From the NCBI RefSeq assembly GCF_037963765.1, contig NZ_CP150166.1, positions 2,363,501-2,427,500 on the forward strand: a stretch of 64,000 bases of DNA. The letters run 5' to 3'. Positions 1 to 9,849 of this stretch are shown piece after piece (position 1 is the stretch's first letter; every line of letters starts with the position of its first letter). Position numbers and translations under genes: made by a program. The stretch is from Sporosarcina sp. FSL W8-0480 (lineage in GTDB: Bacteria; Bacillota; Bacilli; Bacillales_A; Planococcaceae). The notes under the pieces were generated by a model. The model was not told the origin of the DNA. It made no database searches and saw only the letters and a list, made by a program, of their open reading frames with translations.

Positions 1-182
1 AATCTTTTACTGAACTTCTTTTTCCTGTTTATAAGGATGGCATCCGACGCACTTATATCCCTTTCTTGTTCGCCTTGGGTGTAAAGTGTAATCAGAAAAT
101 CACAATAATGCTCAGGTAACAATTTATTTTCCTTCCAATATTTAATCTCTGTGATGATCGTCTTTTTCCGTTGAATACTCAC
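1..182 (-). CDS. Unrecognised protein, N-terminal fragment (runs off left edge)
   Basis: A GTG start at 182 is preceded by a GGGGGAGA Shine-Dalgarno about 4 bases upstream and opens 60 codons without a stop up to the window edge. The visible N-terminus begins MSIQRKKTIITEIKYWKENK and contains the stretch LLPEHYCDFLITLY; it is basic and predicted soluble in this part. I do not recognise the family. It follows the rpoD terminator on the same strand, so it is probably a separate unit. The gene is incomplete only because the window ends. Confidence 0.6.
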   Translation of the reverse strand, partial: MSIQRKKTIITEIKYWKENKLLPEHYCDFLITLYTQGEQERDISASDAILINRKKKFSKR

Positions 183-204
183 GATGTCTCCCCCTGACCC
201 CTAG

Positions 205-240
205 GAAATAATAAAACGCATCGGCATAAATGCCGATGCG
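205..240 (-). terminator. Intrinsic terminator of rpoD
   Basis: An 11-bp perfect stem (217-227 with 230-240, CGCATCGGCAT arms) is followed on the minus strand by a T-rich run (TTTTATTATTT). It begins just after the rpoD stop codon and separates the dnaG-rpoD unit from the next gene. Confidence 0.9.
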
Positions 241-242
241 GA

Positions 243-1418
243 TCACTCCAAAAAGTCCTTCAATCTTTTACTGCGTGACGGGTGTCGTAACTTACGAAGT
301 GCTTTTGCTTCGATTTGACGGATTCGCTCACGTGTAACTCCGAAAACCTTTCCAACTTCTTCAAGAGTTCTCGTTCTACCATCATCTAAACCGAAACGAA
401 GACGCAATACATTTTCTTCCCTGTCGGTAAGTGTATCAAGAACATCTTCTAATTGTTCCTTAAGCAATTCATAAGCGGCATGGTCCGAAGGGGATTGTGC
501 TTCAGAGTCTTCGATAAAATCACCTAAGTGTGAATCGTCCTCTTCACCAATAGGTGTTTCAAGCGAAACTGGCTCTTGAGCAATTTTTAAAATCTCCCTT
601 ACCTTTTCAGCTGTTAAGTCCATTTCTTCGCCAATTTCCTCTGGGGAAGGCTCTCGCCCAAGATCCTGAAGCAACTGACGTTGGACCCGGATCAACTTAT
701 TGATAGTTTCAACCATATGGACCGGGATACGAATAGTACGCGCTTGGTCGGCAATAGCACGGGTGATGGCTTGACGAATCCACCATGTAGCGTACGTACT
801 GAATTTGAACCCTTTCGTATGATCAAACTTTTCAACCGCTTTGATAAGCCCCATATTTCCTTCTTGAATCAAGTCCAAGAAGAGCATTCCACGCCCAACG
901 TATCTTTTTGCAATACTGACAACGAGACGAAGGTTGGCTTCCGCAAGTTTTTTCTTCGCATTTTCACCTTTCTCAACAATCTCCAATTGCTCAGGATCAG
1001 GAGTTTTCATGTCGGCAAGCTTTTCTTCTGCCTCCACACCTTCCTTAATCGCGATTGCCAATTTCACTTCTTCATTTCCTGTCAGTAAGTCAACACGACC
1101 AATTTCTTTCAGGTACATGCGTACCGGGTCATTAATTTTCACGCCTGGCGGTACGCTTAAATCATTAAGATCAAATTGCTCCTCATCTTTACCGCCTTCT
1201 TCATCGTCATCCTTACGGTCCATTTCGATTCCTGCCGCATCGATTTGATCAAGAAACTCCTCGAATTGTTCCGGTTCCATTTCAAATACAGAAAGTTTAT
1301 CAGTCACTTCTTCGAGGGTCAGTTCCCCCGCTTTTTTACCTTGCTCAAGTAAGGCTGCTTTCACTTCATCTAAAGTCATATCTTGTTCCATCTCTCCGGA
1401 TTGTTCTTTTTTAGTCAT
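243..1418 (-). CDS. rpoD: RNA polymerase primary sigma factor SigA (RpoD)
   Basis: Housekeeping sigma-70 factor that directs RNA polymerase core to vegetative promoters. It is 391 residues, typical for Bacillales. An acidic region 1.1 occupies about residues 1-85; region 1.2/2 runs from about 96 ([11 protein letters not shown]) through the core-binding [12 protein letters not shown] (162-173) and the -10 recognition segment around [13 protein letters not shown] (208-220); region 4 with the helix-turn-helix [17 protein letters not shown] is at the C-terminus. AAGGAGGA precedes the ATG. It follows dnaG by 35 bp and is co-oriented, the conserved macromolecular synthesis operon of Firmicutes. Vegetative-type promoters called elsewhere in this window (for example upstream of alaS) are its expected targets. 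Confidence 0.98.
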   Translation of the reverse strand: MTKKEQSGEMEQDMTLDEVKAALLEQGKKAGELTLEEVTDKLSVFEMEPEQFEEFLDQIDAAGIEMDRKDDDEEGGKDEEQFDLNDLSVPPGVKINDPVRMYLKEIGRVDLLTGNEEVKLAIAIKEGVEAEEKLADMKTPDPEQLEIVEKGENAKKKLAEANLRLVVSIAKRYVGRGMLFLDLIQEGNMGLIKAVEKFDHTKGFKFSTYATWWIRQAITRAIADQARTIRIPVHMVETINKLIRVQRQLLQDLGREPSPEEIGEEMDLTAEKVREILKIAQEPVSLETPIGEEDDSHLGDFIEDSEAQSPSDHAAYELLKEQLEDVLDTLTDREENVLRLRFGLDDGRTRTLEEVGKVFGVTRERIRQIEAKALRKLRHPSRSKRLKDFLE

Positions 1419-1453
1419 AATACCCGTTCCTCCTTAATTCACCAGAATCCGGC

Positions 1454-3268
1454 CTACATTGCCGATAATGATTTCCGGAGCTGTATAATTTCCCTGGCCA
1501 GCTCCAGTGCCCGGGTATGATCATTCATCTTCTCTGCTTCTTTCGATTCATGTAACATCTCTTCAATGCGTCTTTTAATTTTATGTTTCTTGAGATGGTG
1601 TATGCAATCGCTGAATTCTTGTTCTGCGAATTCTGGATCCCTGTCAAGCATTGCCGCTTCCATCACGATTTTACGGAGTTCACGATCGTCTATTGACTCT
1701 GCGAATCTGTGGAAATCCGGCTCGCCAGTTTGTTCGTAAAACCCAGCCAACTTCACAAAAATCGTGATGTACTCGTCATGCATGAATATATCTTGATGCT
1801 CGTCACGAATCCTATCGAATAAATTCCCGTCGTTTAACAAATGGCATAACAGAAGTCGTTCTGCCCGATCAATACTATTTTGCTGACGCTCTGGCATATT
1901 GACGGCAATCTGAGAGGCTTGTCCAATCGATGGATTCGCCTTTTCCCGCTTTGCTTGCTGCCCAACTTTTTTTATGATTTGTTCATTAAGAGCATCCGAC
2001 GATACCCCGGTTTCAGTCGATAATTGACGAATCATTAAATCCCGTTCTACCGGCGATACTTTCGTTGCAAGCTCTTCTGTCACTTCATGAATATATTGCA
2101 ACACATCATTTTCATGTGATAAGTTCTTCGACCTTTTATAATAGGCCATAATGAATGACATATATGTGTATGGATTCCCTAGTACTTTCTCAGTAAATGC
2201 TTCTCCACCATTAACAGAAATATACTCATCGGGGTCCATTTTACCTGGTAAAAGGGCAATTTGTGCATCTAACCCTTTTTGTGCGGCAAGGAGAGCAAAC
2301 CTTTTGGCTGCCTCCCAGCCTGCGTTATCGCCATCGCAACAAATGATTAATTGATTTGCGATTCGTTTCAATTTTGTAAGATGTGTGTCAGACAAGGATG
2401 TGCCCATGACTGCAACACTATTCATAATTCCTGCTTTTTCTGCAGCAATCGTGTCCATAAATCCTTCGAACAGTATTACTTTACCCGTTTTACGGACATT
2501 AAGACGTGCATGATGAAAATTATAAAGCAAACGACTTTTTTCAAAAATGGGTGTTTCCGGGCTATTCAAGTACTTTGCTTCCTCTTTCGAGTCCGATAAT
2601 ACACGTCCCGAAAAACCGACAACATTCCCATTATCATCATGCAATGGAAACATAATACGTCCACGGAATCTATCGAAATACCCAGTCCCGTCACTTTTCA
2701 TAACACAAAGTCCGGCGCGCTCCATCTCCTTCATCTCAAATTTCTTCCGTTGTAACAGCGAGGTGAGCACTTCCCGATCATCAAGAGACCATCCTATACC
2801 ATACTTTTCGATAAGGTCACGGGAAAATCCTCTTTGCTCCAAATAATATAATGCTTTTTCACCTTCAACTGTATTTAGCAGTAAATGACTATAAAAATTC
2901 GCTGCAAGTGCATGGGCGTCGATCATATGCTGAAAGTCGCTCGTCTTGGGATTACTTATACGATTTTGTACTGATACGTCCAGCGTAATACCGACCCGCT
3001 CTGCAAGTTTCGAAACTGCTTCTGTAAAAGGACTGTTTTCAATATCCATTATAAAAGTAATGGCATTTCCACTGGCACCACATCCAAAGCAATGAAACAA
3101 TTGTTTATCCTCTGCAACGGAAAAGGATGGAGTATTTTCGCCGTGAAACGGACATAATCCAAACCAGTTCCTTCCCCTTTTTGTCAGTTGAACATATTCA
3201 CCGATCAAATCGACGATGTCCGTCTTGGAGCGGATCTCTTCAATTGTCTCTTCGGGAATTTTGGTCAT
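1454..3268 (-). CDS. dnaG: DNA primase DnaG
   Basis: Synthesises RNA primers for replication, working with the replicative helicase at the fork. It is 604 residues. The N-terminal CHC2 zinc finger is intact (C39, H42, C60, C63 in CPFH...HCFGC). The TOPRIM catalytic core shows the acidic residue E268 in FEGFMD and the DxD pair D312/D314 in CDGDNAG. The C-terminal ~150 residues are the less conserved helicase-binding region. It is upstream of rpoD in the same orientation. The YqxD gene found before dnaG in B. subtilis is absent here; a terminator and the pdrP gene come next. Confidence 0.98.
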   Translation of the reverse strand: MTKIPEETIEEIRSKTDIVDLIGEYVQLTKRGRNWFGLCPFHGENTPSFSVAEDKQLFHCFGCGASGNAITFIMDIENSPFTEAVSKLAERVGITLDVSVQNRISNPKTSDFQHMIDAHALAANFYSHLLLNTVEGEKALYYLEQRGFSRDLIEKYGIGWSLDDREVLTSLLQRKKFEMKEMERAGLCVMKSDGTGYFDRFRGRIMFPLHDDNGNVVGFSGRVLSDSKEEAKYLNSPETPIFEKSRLLYNFHHARLNVRKTGKVILFEGFMDTIAAEKAGIMNSVAVMGTSLSDTHLTKLKRIANQLIICCDGDNAGWEAAKRFALLAAQKGLDAQIALLPGKMDPDEYISVNGGEAFTEKVLGNPYTYMSFIMAYYKRSKNLSHENDVLQYIHEVTEELATKVSPVERDLMIRQLSTETGVSSDALNEQIIKKVGQQAKREKANPSIGQASQIAVNMPERQQNSIDRAERLLLCHLLNDGNLFDRIRDEHQDIFMHDEYITIFVKLAGFYEQTGEPDFHRFAESIDDRELRKIVMEAAMLDRDPEFAEQEFSDCIHHLKKHKIKRRIEEMLHESKEAEKMNDHTRALELAREIIQLRKSLSAM

Positions 3269-3410
3269 TCTATCACCAATCCCTTCTTACATAGTTCAAT
3301 TCGGGATAGTTTTCATAAATCCTGCTTATTCGACAAAAAAAGTTGTTATAGATACATCTTTAACAAATTCTATAAAATTTACACCCAGTTTACTATTGTA
3401 CACAATCCGT

Positions 3411-3452
3411 AAAAAAGAACCAACCTTTTCTAATCAGGTGGTCCTTCTTTTC
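3411..3452 (-). terminator. Intrinsic terminator after pdrP
   Basis: On the minus strand AAGGACCACC pairs with GGTTGGTTCTT, with one bulged base, and is followed by six T residues (complement of 3411-3416). It lies between the pdrP stop and the dnaG promoter region. Confidence 0.75.
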
Positions 3453-3460
3453 TTATTTTA

Positions 3461-4276
3461 TTATATACGCCTATTTGATAATTCACTTAAGATCAGATTT
3501 GCAGTTTCTTCAACCGCCCGATTCGATACATCAATCACTTTACAACCAATTTTCGAAACAACTTTTTCGAAATGATCAAGTTCCTGTTTAATCCGCTCGA
3601 TTCGAGCATAATTTGCATCATCCTTCAATCCAAGAGCAATAAGTCTTTCTTTTCGGATGGAATTTAATACATTCGGTGAAATGACTAAACCAAAGCATTT
3701 CTTCGGGTCAATTTCATATAATTCTTCGGGTGGGTCTACTTCAGGAACAAGTGGGACATTCGCAACTTTAAAACTACGATGTGCAAGATATTGAGACAAC
3801 GGTGTCTTGGAAGTTCTAGATACCCCGACTAACACAATATCCGCTTTTTTGACACCCCTTGGGTCCCGTCCATCATCATATTTAACTGCGAACTCGATTG
3901 CTTCAATCTTCTTGAAATAATCTTCATCCAATTGGCGAACGAGCCCCGGTTCTTCCTTAGGTTTTTCATCAAGCGAGTCGCTGATTCCATTGATAACCGG
4001 CCCTAATAAATCTATGCAGTTTAACCCATGAAGTTGACATTCTTGTTTAAGTTTTTCACGCATGGAGCTTTTCACTAATGTATAGATGATGATGGCTTGT
4101 TGTTGTTTGGCCAAATACGCTATTTCCCGCAATTGGGATTCATCTTCAACGTGAGAAAAGCGTTTCATCGATACAGTTTCGAGGTCCTGCCTGAATTGGC
4201 ACGCTGCCGCTTTGGCAACAAGGTCTGCTGTTTCACCGACGGAATCGGAAACGATGAACAATGTTAACTTTCTCAT
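3461..4276 (-). CDS. pdrP: Pyruvate, phosphate dikinase regulatory protein family (YqfL)
   Basis: Member of the DUF299 bifunctional kinase/pyrophosphorylase family that regulates pyruvate phosphate dikinase or PEP synthetase. It is 271 residues with the conserved N-terminus [17 protein letters not shown] and a P-loop-like [15 protein letters not shown] in the second half. In Bacillus the homologue YqfL is the partner of CcpN; the same pairing is seen here, ccpN being 39 bp upstream. This context supports a role in switching between glycolysis and gluconeogenesis. The actual phosphorylation target cannot be read from this window. Confidence 0.9.
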   Translation of the reverse strand: MRKLTLFIVSDSVGETADLVAKAAACQFRQDLETVSMKRFSHVEDESQLREIAYLAKQQQAIIIYTLVKSSMREKLKQECQLHGLNCIDLLGPVINGISDSLDEKPKEEPGLVRQLDEDYFKKIEAIEFAVKYDDGRDPRGVKKADIVLVGVSRTSKTPLSQYLAHRSFKVANVPLVPEVDPPEELYEIDPKKCFGLVISPNVLNSIRKERLIALGLKDDANYARIERIKQELDHFEKVVSKIGCKVIDVSNRAVEETANLILSELSNRRI

Positions 4277-4315
4277 TGTATCACTCCTCTTTCTTTAAGC
4301 ACTAAAGGCAAACGC

Positions 4316-4945
4316 TTATAAGTCATGTTCCTCCGCTAGTGAAAGGAAAGCCCGTGTAATATTTGTTTTCGTTATTCTACCTACGACTTCCATTCCTCCC
4401 TCTTTATCAGAGATAACCGGAAGGGAGTCAATTTGTTGACCGATCATCTTTTTGGCCACTTGTATGAGAGAATCTTGCTTTTTGCAATATGTAATATTCG
4501 GCATTCTCGTCATAATGACATGTACGGGAATTTTTTCAAGTTCACTGTTACCGAGACTTGTTCGTAAAAGATCTTTTCTGGATAGAACACCTGTTAGAAA
4601 TGAATTTTTATCAACAACAAACAAAGTGCCTACATCATCTAAAAACATTTGGCAGATAGCATCATAGACTGTAACATTCTCATGTACAACAACAGGAATG
4701 GATTGGAAATCTCCGACCTTCATTCCAATCATGCCGTCCGCAACCGATTGGGTCGGTTTCTTTCCTGAATAGAAATAGCCGACGCGCGGCCTGGCATCCA
4801 AATAGCCCGCCATTGTTAAAATTGCTAAGTCGGGTCGTATCGTGGCTCTCGCTAAATTTAATCTTTCAGCTATTTGTTCACCTGTGATGGGACCGTCTGC
4901 TTTTACAATTTCAAGAATTTCAGTCTGGCGCTTATTCAATTCCAT
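4316..4945 (-). CDS. ccpN: Transcriptional repressor CcpN (HTH plus two CBS domains)
   Basis: Repressor of gluconeogenic genes during growth on glucose in the Bacillus family. The N-terminal winged helix-turn-helix begins MELNKRQTEILEIVKADGPI and is followed by two CBS domains (roughly residues 70-130 and 140-205) that bind adenine nucleotides in this family. I start it at the ATG at 4945, which has GGCGGTGA about 6 bases upstream; a longer frame from 4996 lacks a Shine-Dalgarno and adds 17 non-conserved residues. It is about 209 residues. pdrP follows on the same strand, presumably co-transcribed. Confidence 0.93.
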   Translation of the reverse strand: MELNKRQTEILEIVKADGPITGEQIAERLNLARATIRPDLAILTMAGYLDARPRVGYFYSGKKPTQSVADGMIGMKVGDFQSIPVVVHENVTVYDAICQMFLDDVGTLFVVDKNSFLTGVLSRKDLLRTSLGNSELEKIPVHVIMTRMPNITYCKKQDSLIQVAKKMIGQQIDSLPVISDKEGGMEVVGRITKTNITRAFLSLAEEHDL

Positions 4946-4986
4946 ATGAATCACCGCCCTAATCGTTCGATAATAGATACTTGAAT

Positions 4987-4995
4987 AGTATAGCA
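4987..4995 (-). promoter_or_regulatory. Candidate extended -10 promoter of ccpN
   Basis: The minus strand reads TGCTATACT, an extended -10 (TGnTATACT), about 40 bp before the ccpN start. No good -35 hexamer is present 16-18 bp upstream, as expected for the extended type. Sequence match only. Confidence 0.4.
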
Positions 4996-5053
4996 TTTTA
5001 CAACAATAATTCCTAACACGATGGCTTGTTTGCTAATATTATAAGATACACAC

Positions 5054-5095
5054 GTTGATTTGCGCTTTAGGCGGACGCATTCCGATTCAATCAAC
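5054..5095. repeat. 42-bp short form of the GGCGGACGC interspersed repeat
   Basis: Begins GTTGATTTGCG, contains GGCGGACGCATTCC and ends TCAATCAAC. Both ends match the ends of the full ~130 bp copies at 32418, 32875 and 52739, but the middle ~90 bp is missing. The element at 6761-6802 has the same length and layout. Confidence 0.7.
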
Positions 5096-5114
5096 TATAA
5101 ATACCTTAAATAGT

Positions 5115-5143
5115 TTGCAGGTAGTTATAAAGCGTGCTACACT
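5115..5143 (+). promoter_or_regulatory. Vegetative promoter of the glyS T-box transcript
   Basis: A -35 hexamer TTGCAG (5115-5120) and a -10 hexamer TACACT (5138-5143) are separated by exactly 17 bp. Transcription would start near 5150, just before the T-box leader. Confidence 0.7.
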
Positions 5144-5149
5144 AATACT

Positions 5150-5350
5150 GAATTCAATAGGCGAGGAAAGGCTTATAAGTAATGCTAACTAAAGCGAACG
5201 GGGATAGTGGAAGCCCGTAACGGCGTGAAACGGCGGCCTGGAGCTATTAATTTCTTAAGTGGGTTGTTTTTACAACCAATCGAGGTGGAACCGCGGGTCA
5301 TTATGCACTCGTCCTCGGACTATATGTCCGGGGATGGGTGCTTATTTTAA
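5150..5350 (+). promoter_or_regulatory. T-box riboswitch (glycine) controlling glyS
   Basis: A T-box leader that senses uncharged tRNA-Gly. The T-box sequence GGTGGAACCGCG lies at 5284-5295, and stem I shows an AGTA element, an apical GNUG-like loop and GAACGGGGATAGTGGAAGC. The specifier is assigned to GGC at 5232-5234 by its position ten bases before GAGC in stem I, as in the known glyQS leaders; GGC is a glycine codon and agrees with the downstream gene. The terminator hairpin (gcac/gtgc stem, 5305-5341) ends in TTATTTT just before the glyS Shine-Dalgarno. Loss of charged tRNA-Gly should stabilise the antiterminator and allow read-through. Confidence 0.93.
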
Positions 5351-5365
5351 TTGGAGGGATTTTTT

Positions 5366-6745
5366 ATGTTATCGATGGAACAAATTGTGAATTTATCGAA
5401 GCAAAGAGGTTTTGTCTTCCCGGGCTCCGATATTTACGGAGGATTGGCAAATACTTGGGATTACGGTCCCCTTGGTATTACTTTGAAGAACAATATTAAG
5501 CGTGCTTGGTGGCAGAAGTTCGTTCAGGAATCACCTTATAATGAAGGTCTGGATGCTGCTATTTTGATGAATCCTAAAGTGTGGGCTGCTTCAGGTCATA
5601 TCGGGAACTTCAATGATCCGATGATTGATTGTAAAAAATGTAAAACGCGTCACCGTGCAGATAAACTGATTGAAGATGCGTTGGATGAAAAAGGTATTGA
5701 ACTTGTCGTTGACGGAATGCCATTCGAAAAAATGGAGGAGCTTATTCAAGAGCATAATATCGTCTGCCCTACTTGTGGTGCTATGGACTACACTGGAATT
5801 CGCCAGTTCAACTTGATGTTCAAGACATCCCAAGGTGTAACAGACTCATCTGCAAACGAAATCTTTCTACGCCCTGAAACAGCTCAAGGAATTTTCGTTA
5901 ACTTTAAAAATGTTCAACGCTCCATGCGTAAAAAGATGCCATTCGGAATTGCACAAATCGGCAAGAGCTTCCGTAATGAAATCACACCAGGGAACTTCAC
6001 ATTCCGTACGCGTGAATTCGAACAAATGGAATTGGAATTCTTCTGTAAACCTGGCGAAGACATGAAATGGTATGAGTATTGGAGAGATTTTTCCGCAAAA
6101 TGGCTGTCAGACCTTGGCCTAACTGCCGAAAGAATGCGTCTTCGTGAACATAGTTCTGAAGAGCTTTCGCATTACTCAAAAGGAACAGTGGATATCGAAT
6201 ACAAATTCCCATTTGGTTGGGGAGAGCTTTGGGGTATTGCGAACCGTACGGATTTCGACTTATCCAGACATATGGAACATTCCGGTGAGGATTTCCATTA
6301 TCAAGATCCGGTTACAAATGAAAAGTACATCCCTTACTGCATTGAGCCATCTCTTGGTGCGGATCGTGTTACATTGGCGTTCCTATGTGATGCGTTTGAT
6401 GAAGAGGAGCTTGAAGGCGACGACAAGCGTACTGTAATGCGCTTCCACCCTGCACTGGCTCCTGTCAAAGCAGCTGTTCTACCGTTATCGAAGAAGTTGG
6501 CTGAAGGTGCTGATGAGGTGTATGCTGAACTCCGTAAACACTTTACTGTGCAATACGATGATTCTCAGTCAATCGGCCGTCGCTACCGCCGTCAAGATGA
6601 AATCGGAACACCGTTCTGTATCACGTATGACTTCGATTCCGAGGAAGATCGCCAAGTAACTGTAAGACACCGCGACTCCATGGAACAAGTCCGTATGCCA
6701 ATCGCAGACGTAAAAGCATACATCGAAAAGCATCTTGTATTTTAA
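5366..6745 (+). CDS. glyS: Glycine--tRNA ligase, single-chain class II type
   Basis: Charges tRNA-Gly with glycine. This is the homodimeric (alpha2) form, 459 residues, unlike the two-gene glyQ/glyS form of B. subtilis. The N-terminal [18 protein letters not shown], the CKKCK and CPTC cysteine pairs, motif 2 (FRNEITPG...[10 protein letters not shown]), motif 3 ([13 protein letters not shown]) and the C-terminal anticodon-binding domain are visible. The start is placed at the ATG at 5366 because GGAGGG lies at 5353-5358; the longer frame uses a TTG that overlaps this site. It is transcribed alone from the T-box promoter and ends at a bidirectional terminator shared with recO. Confidence 0.97.
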   Translation: MLSMEQIVNLSKQRGFVFPGSDIYGGLANTWDYGPLGITLKNNIKRAWWQKFVQESPYNEGLDAAILMNPKVWAASGHIGNFNDPMIDCKKCKTRHRADKLIEDALDEKGIELVVDGMPFEKMEELIQEHNIVCPTCGAMDYTGIRQFNLMFKTSQGVTDSSANEIFLRPETAQGIFVNFKNVQRSMRKKMPFGIAQIGKSFRNEITPGNFTFRTREFEQMELEFFCKPGEDMKWYEYWRDFSAKWLSDLGLTAERMRLREHSSEELSHYSKGTVDIEYKFPFGWGELWGIANRTDFDLSRHMEHSGEDFHYQDPVTNEKYIPYCIEPSLGADRVTLAFLCDAFDEEELEGDDKRTVMRFHPALAPVKAAVLPLSKKLAEGADEVYAELRKHFTVQYDDSQSIGRRYRRQDEIGTPFCITYDFDSEEDRQVTVRHRDSMEQVRMPIADVKAYIEKHLVF

Positions 6746-6760
6746 TATTAAAATGTAAAC

Positions 6761-6802
6761 TGATGCTTTCGTTTCGGGCGGACGCTTTCCACATCAAGCA
6801 AC
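6761..6802. repeat. 42-bp short form of the GGCGGACGC interspersed repeat
   Basis: Same layout as the element at 5054-5095: an end resembling GTTGCTTTCG, the core GGCGGACGCTTTCC, then directly the opposite terminus ATCAAGCAAC. The full-length middle is absent. It sits between the glyS stop and the shared terminator. Confidence 0.7.
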
Positions 6803-6840
6803 GGAAATTGAATGTACTTATCGTTTTCACAACCAATAAA

Positions 6841-6886
6841 AAACCACGGGAGAAGGTTAGTCGCCTTCTTCCTGTGGTTTTTCTTT
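6841..6886. terminator. Bidirectional terminator between glyS and recO
   Basis: A long hairpin AAACCAC...GTGGTTT with an inner GAAGG/CCTTC stem has T-runs on both strands (TTTTTCTTTTT after 6877 on plus; TTTTTTATT on minus). It overlaps the last codons and stop of recO. Confidence 0.85.
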
Positions 6887-7642
6887 TTGTGGTAATAATT
6901 CTGGGGTTCTTTCCAACTGATCAAGAAAAGACCGCGACTTCAAACGTACACCAACCTGCTCATCATATACCGTACGAACTATTTTCTTCATAAATTGCTT
7001 TGTCGCTTTTTTTAGTGTCAACGAGCCGACCTGTTGAATCGGCACCGTGAAGAACGTTCGAATCAACCTGAGTTGAGTCGGTGTAATCCGGATAAGATAC
7101 GGATCGATTTGGAAACATCGATGACAAAGAAAGCCGATTTCCTGGAAGGAAAAAGCAAATTCACCCTCAGCCGCTCCGCAATTTGCACATTGATGAAGGA
7201 CAGGATGCACACCCGCAACGGGCAGCATCTTCCATTCAACAAACAACGAGATTGCTTCAGGATCATATTGTTCATTGATTGCATGAAGTGCATCATGGAG
7301 CAAACCAAAAACGTTTGGACTTGCCCCCCGATCATCCGTCAATCGGTCGATCAACTCAACAATATAACTCGCATACGCCGTCGCTTCAAGATCCTCCCGG
7401 ATATGTCGCATGGAGTCAATTGGTTCACCCTGCTCAAGCGTCCCCATTCCGCGTCCTGTTCGCAAAAGATAGTAACCGTAAGTGAATGTTTGTGTGACAG
7501 CGGAAAGGCGGCTTGCGGGCTTTTTTGCTCCTCTTGCCATTGCCGTCATTTTCCCTGCTTCACGGGTATAGAGCGTTACGATTTTATTCGATTCACCGTA
7601 GGGCATACTTTTTAGAACGATCCCTTCCCATTTATTTAGCAA
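6857..7642 (-). CDS. recO: DNA repair protein RecO
   Basis: Recombination mediator that works with RecR and RecF to load RecA at gaps. About 261 residues. The N-terminal OB fold starts MLNKWEGIVLKSMPYGESNK; the zinc site is formed by CANCG and CHRCF near residues 150-180. The start is set to TTG at 7642: AAAGGAG lies 8 bases upstream. A GTG at 7651 overlaps that same Shine-Dalgarno and would be too close. It is the last gene of the era-recO end of the cluster, 26 bp after era. The stop codon is inside the terminator hairpin. Confidence 0.94.
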   Translation of the reverse strand: MLNKWEGIVLKSMPYGESNKIVTLYTREAGKMTAMARGAKKPASRLSAVTQTFTYGYYLLRTGRGMGTLEQGEPIDSMRHIREDLEATAYASYIVELIDRLTDDRGASPNVFGLLHDALHAINEQYDPEAISLFVEWKMLPVAGVHPVLHQCANCGAAEGEFAFSFQEIGFLCHRCFQIDPYLIRITPTQLRLIRTFFTVPIQQVGSLTLKKATKQFMKKIVRTVYDEQVGVRLKSRSFLDQLERTPELLPQKEKPQEEGD

Positions 7643-7668
7643 GGGACTCACTCCTTTTCATTAACGAC

Positions 7669-9348
<1,680 letters not shown>

Positions 9349-9356
9349 ACTCTATG

Positions 9357-9827
9357 TCACCTTTCAAGGCCGAATGAAGAGAGAATATCCTTCTGCCTTC
9401 CGAACATTTTCTTTTCGTCTTCTTCAGTCATATGATCATACCCAAGTAGATGCAGGAAGCCATGCAATGCAAGGAAACCAATTTCTCGCTTTTCATCATG
9501 GCCATATTCCACAGCTTGTCGCTTTGCAGTTTCGACGGAAATAATTATATCCCCAAGTACAACTGGCATATCTTCTTCCTGTACAATCGCAACTTCACCC
9601 TCTGACATTTCTTCAAGAGCAAATGATATGACATCCGTCGCTTTATCTTTTCCCCTGTATTCAGCATTTACTTGACGTATTTCTTCATCTGACATGAATG
9701 TGACTGAAACCTCAGGATTGCCCGAAAGATTCTCCATTTTAGCTGCATGATCTAATACATCCTGAATCAGCTTTATCGTATCTTCGGTCACTTTCTCCGT
9801 TCGATCGTCAAAATAGATATCCAACAT
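9357..9827 (-). CDS. ybeY: Endoribonuclease YbeY
   Basis: Metal-dependent RNase required for 16S rRNA 3' processing and 70S quality control. The zinc motif HGFLHLLGYDH is at residues 122-132 of a 156-residue protein. The ATG at 9827 is preferred: AAGGAGG precedes it, and the longer frame from a TTG at 9866 would put that Shine-Dalgarno inside the coding sequence. It lies 22 bp after pgpH and 9 bp before dgkA, part of one long transcript. Confidence 0.96.
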   Translation of the reverse strand: MLDIYFDDRTEKVTEDTIKLIQDVLDHAAKMENLSGNPEVSVTFMSDEEIRQVNAEYRGKDKATDVISFALEEMSEGEVAIVQEEDMPVVLGDIIISVETAKRQAVEYGHDEKREIGFLALHGFLHLLGYDHMTEEDEKKMFGRQKDILSSFGLER

Positions 9828-9849
9828 TCTTTTGTCTGCCTCCTTGGGG

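Noticed and set aside
681-1088. 135-codon frame opposite rpoD
   Set aside because: Antisense shadow of a strongly conserved gene; low-complexity composition and no ribosome site.
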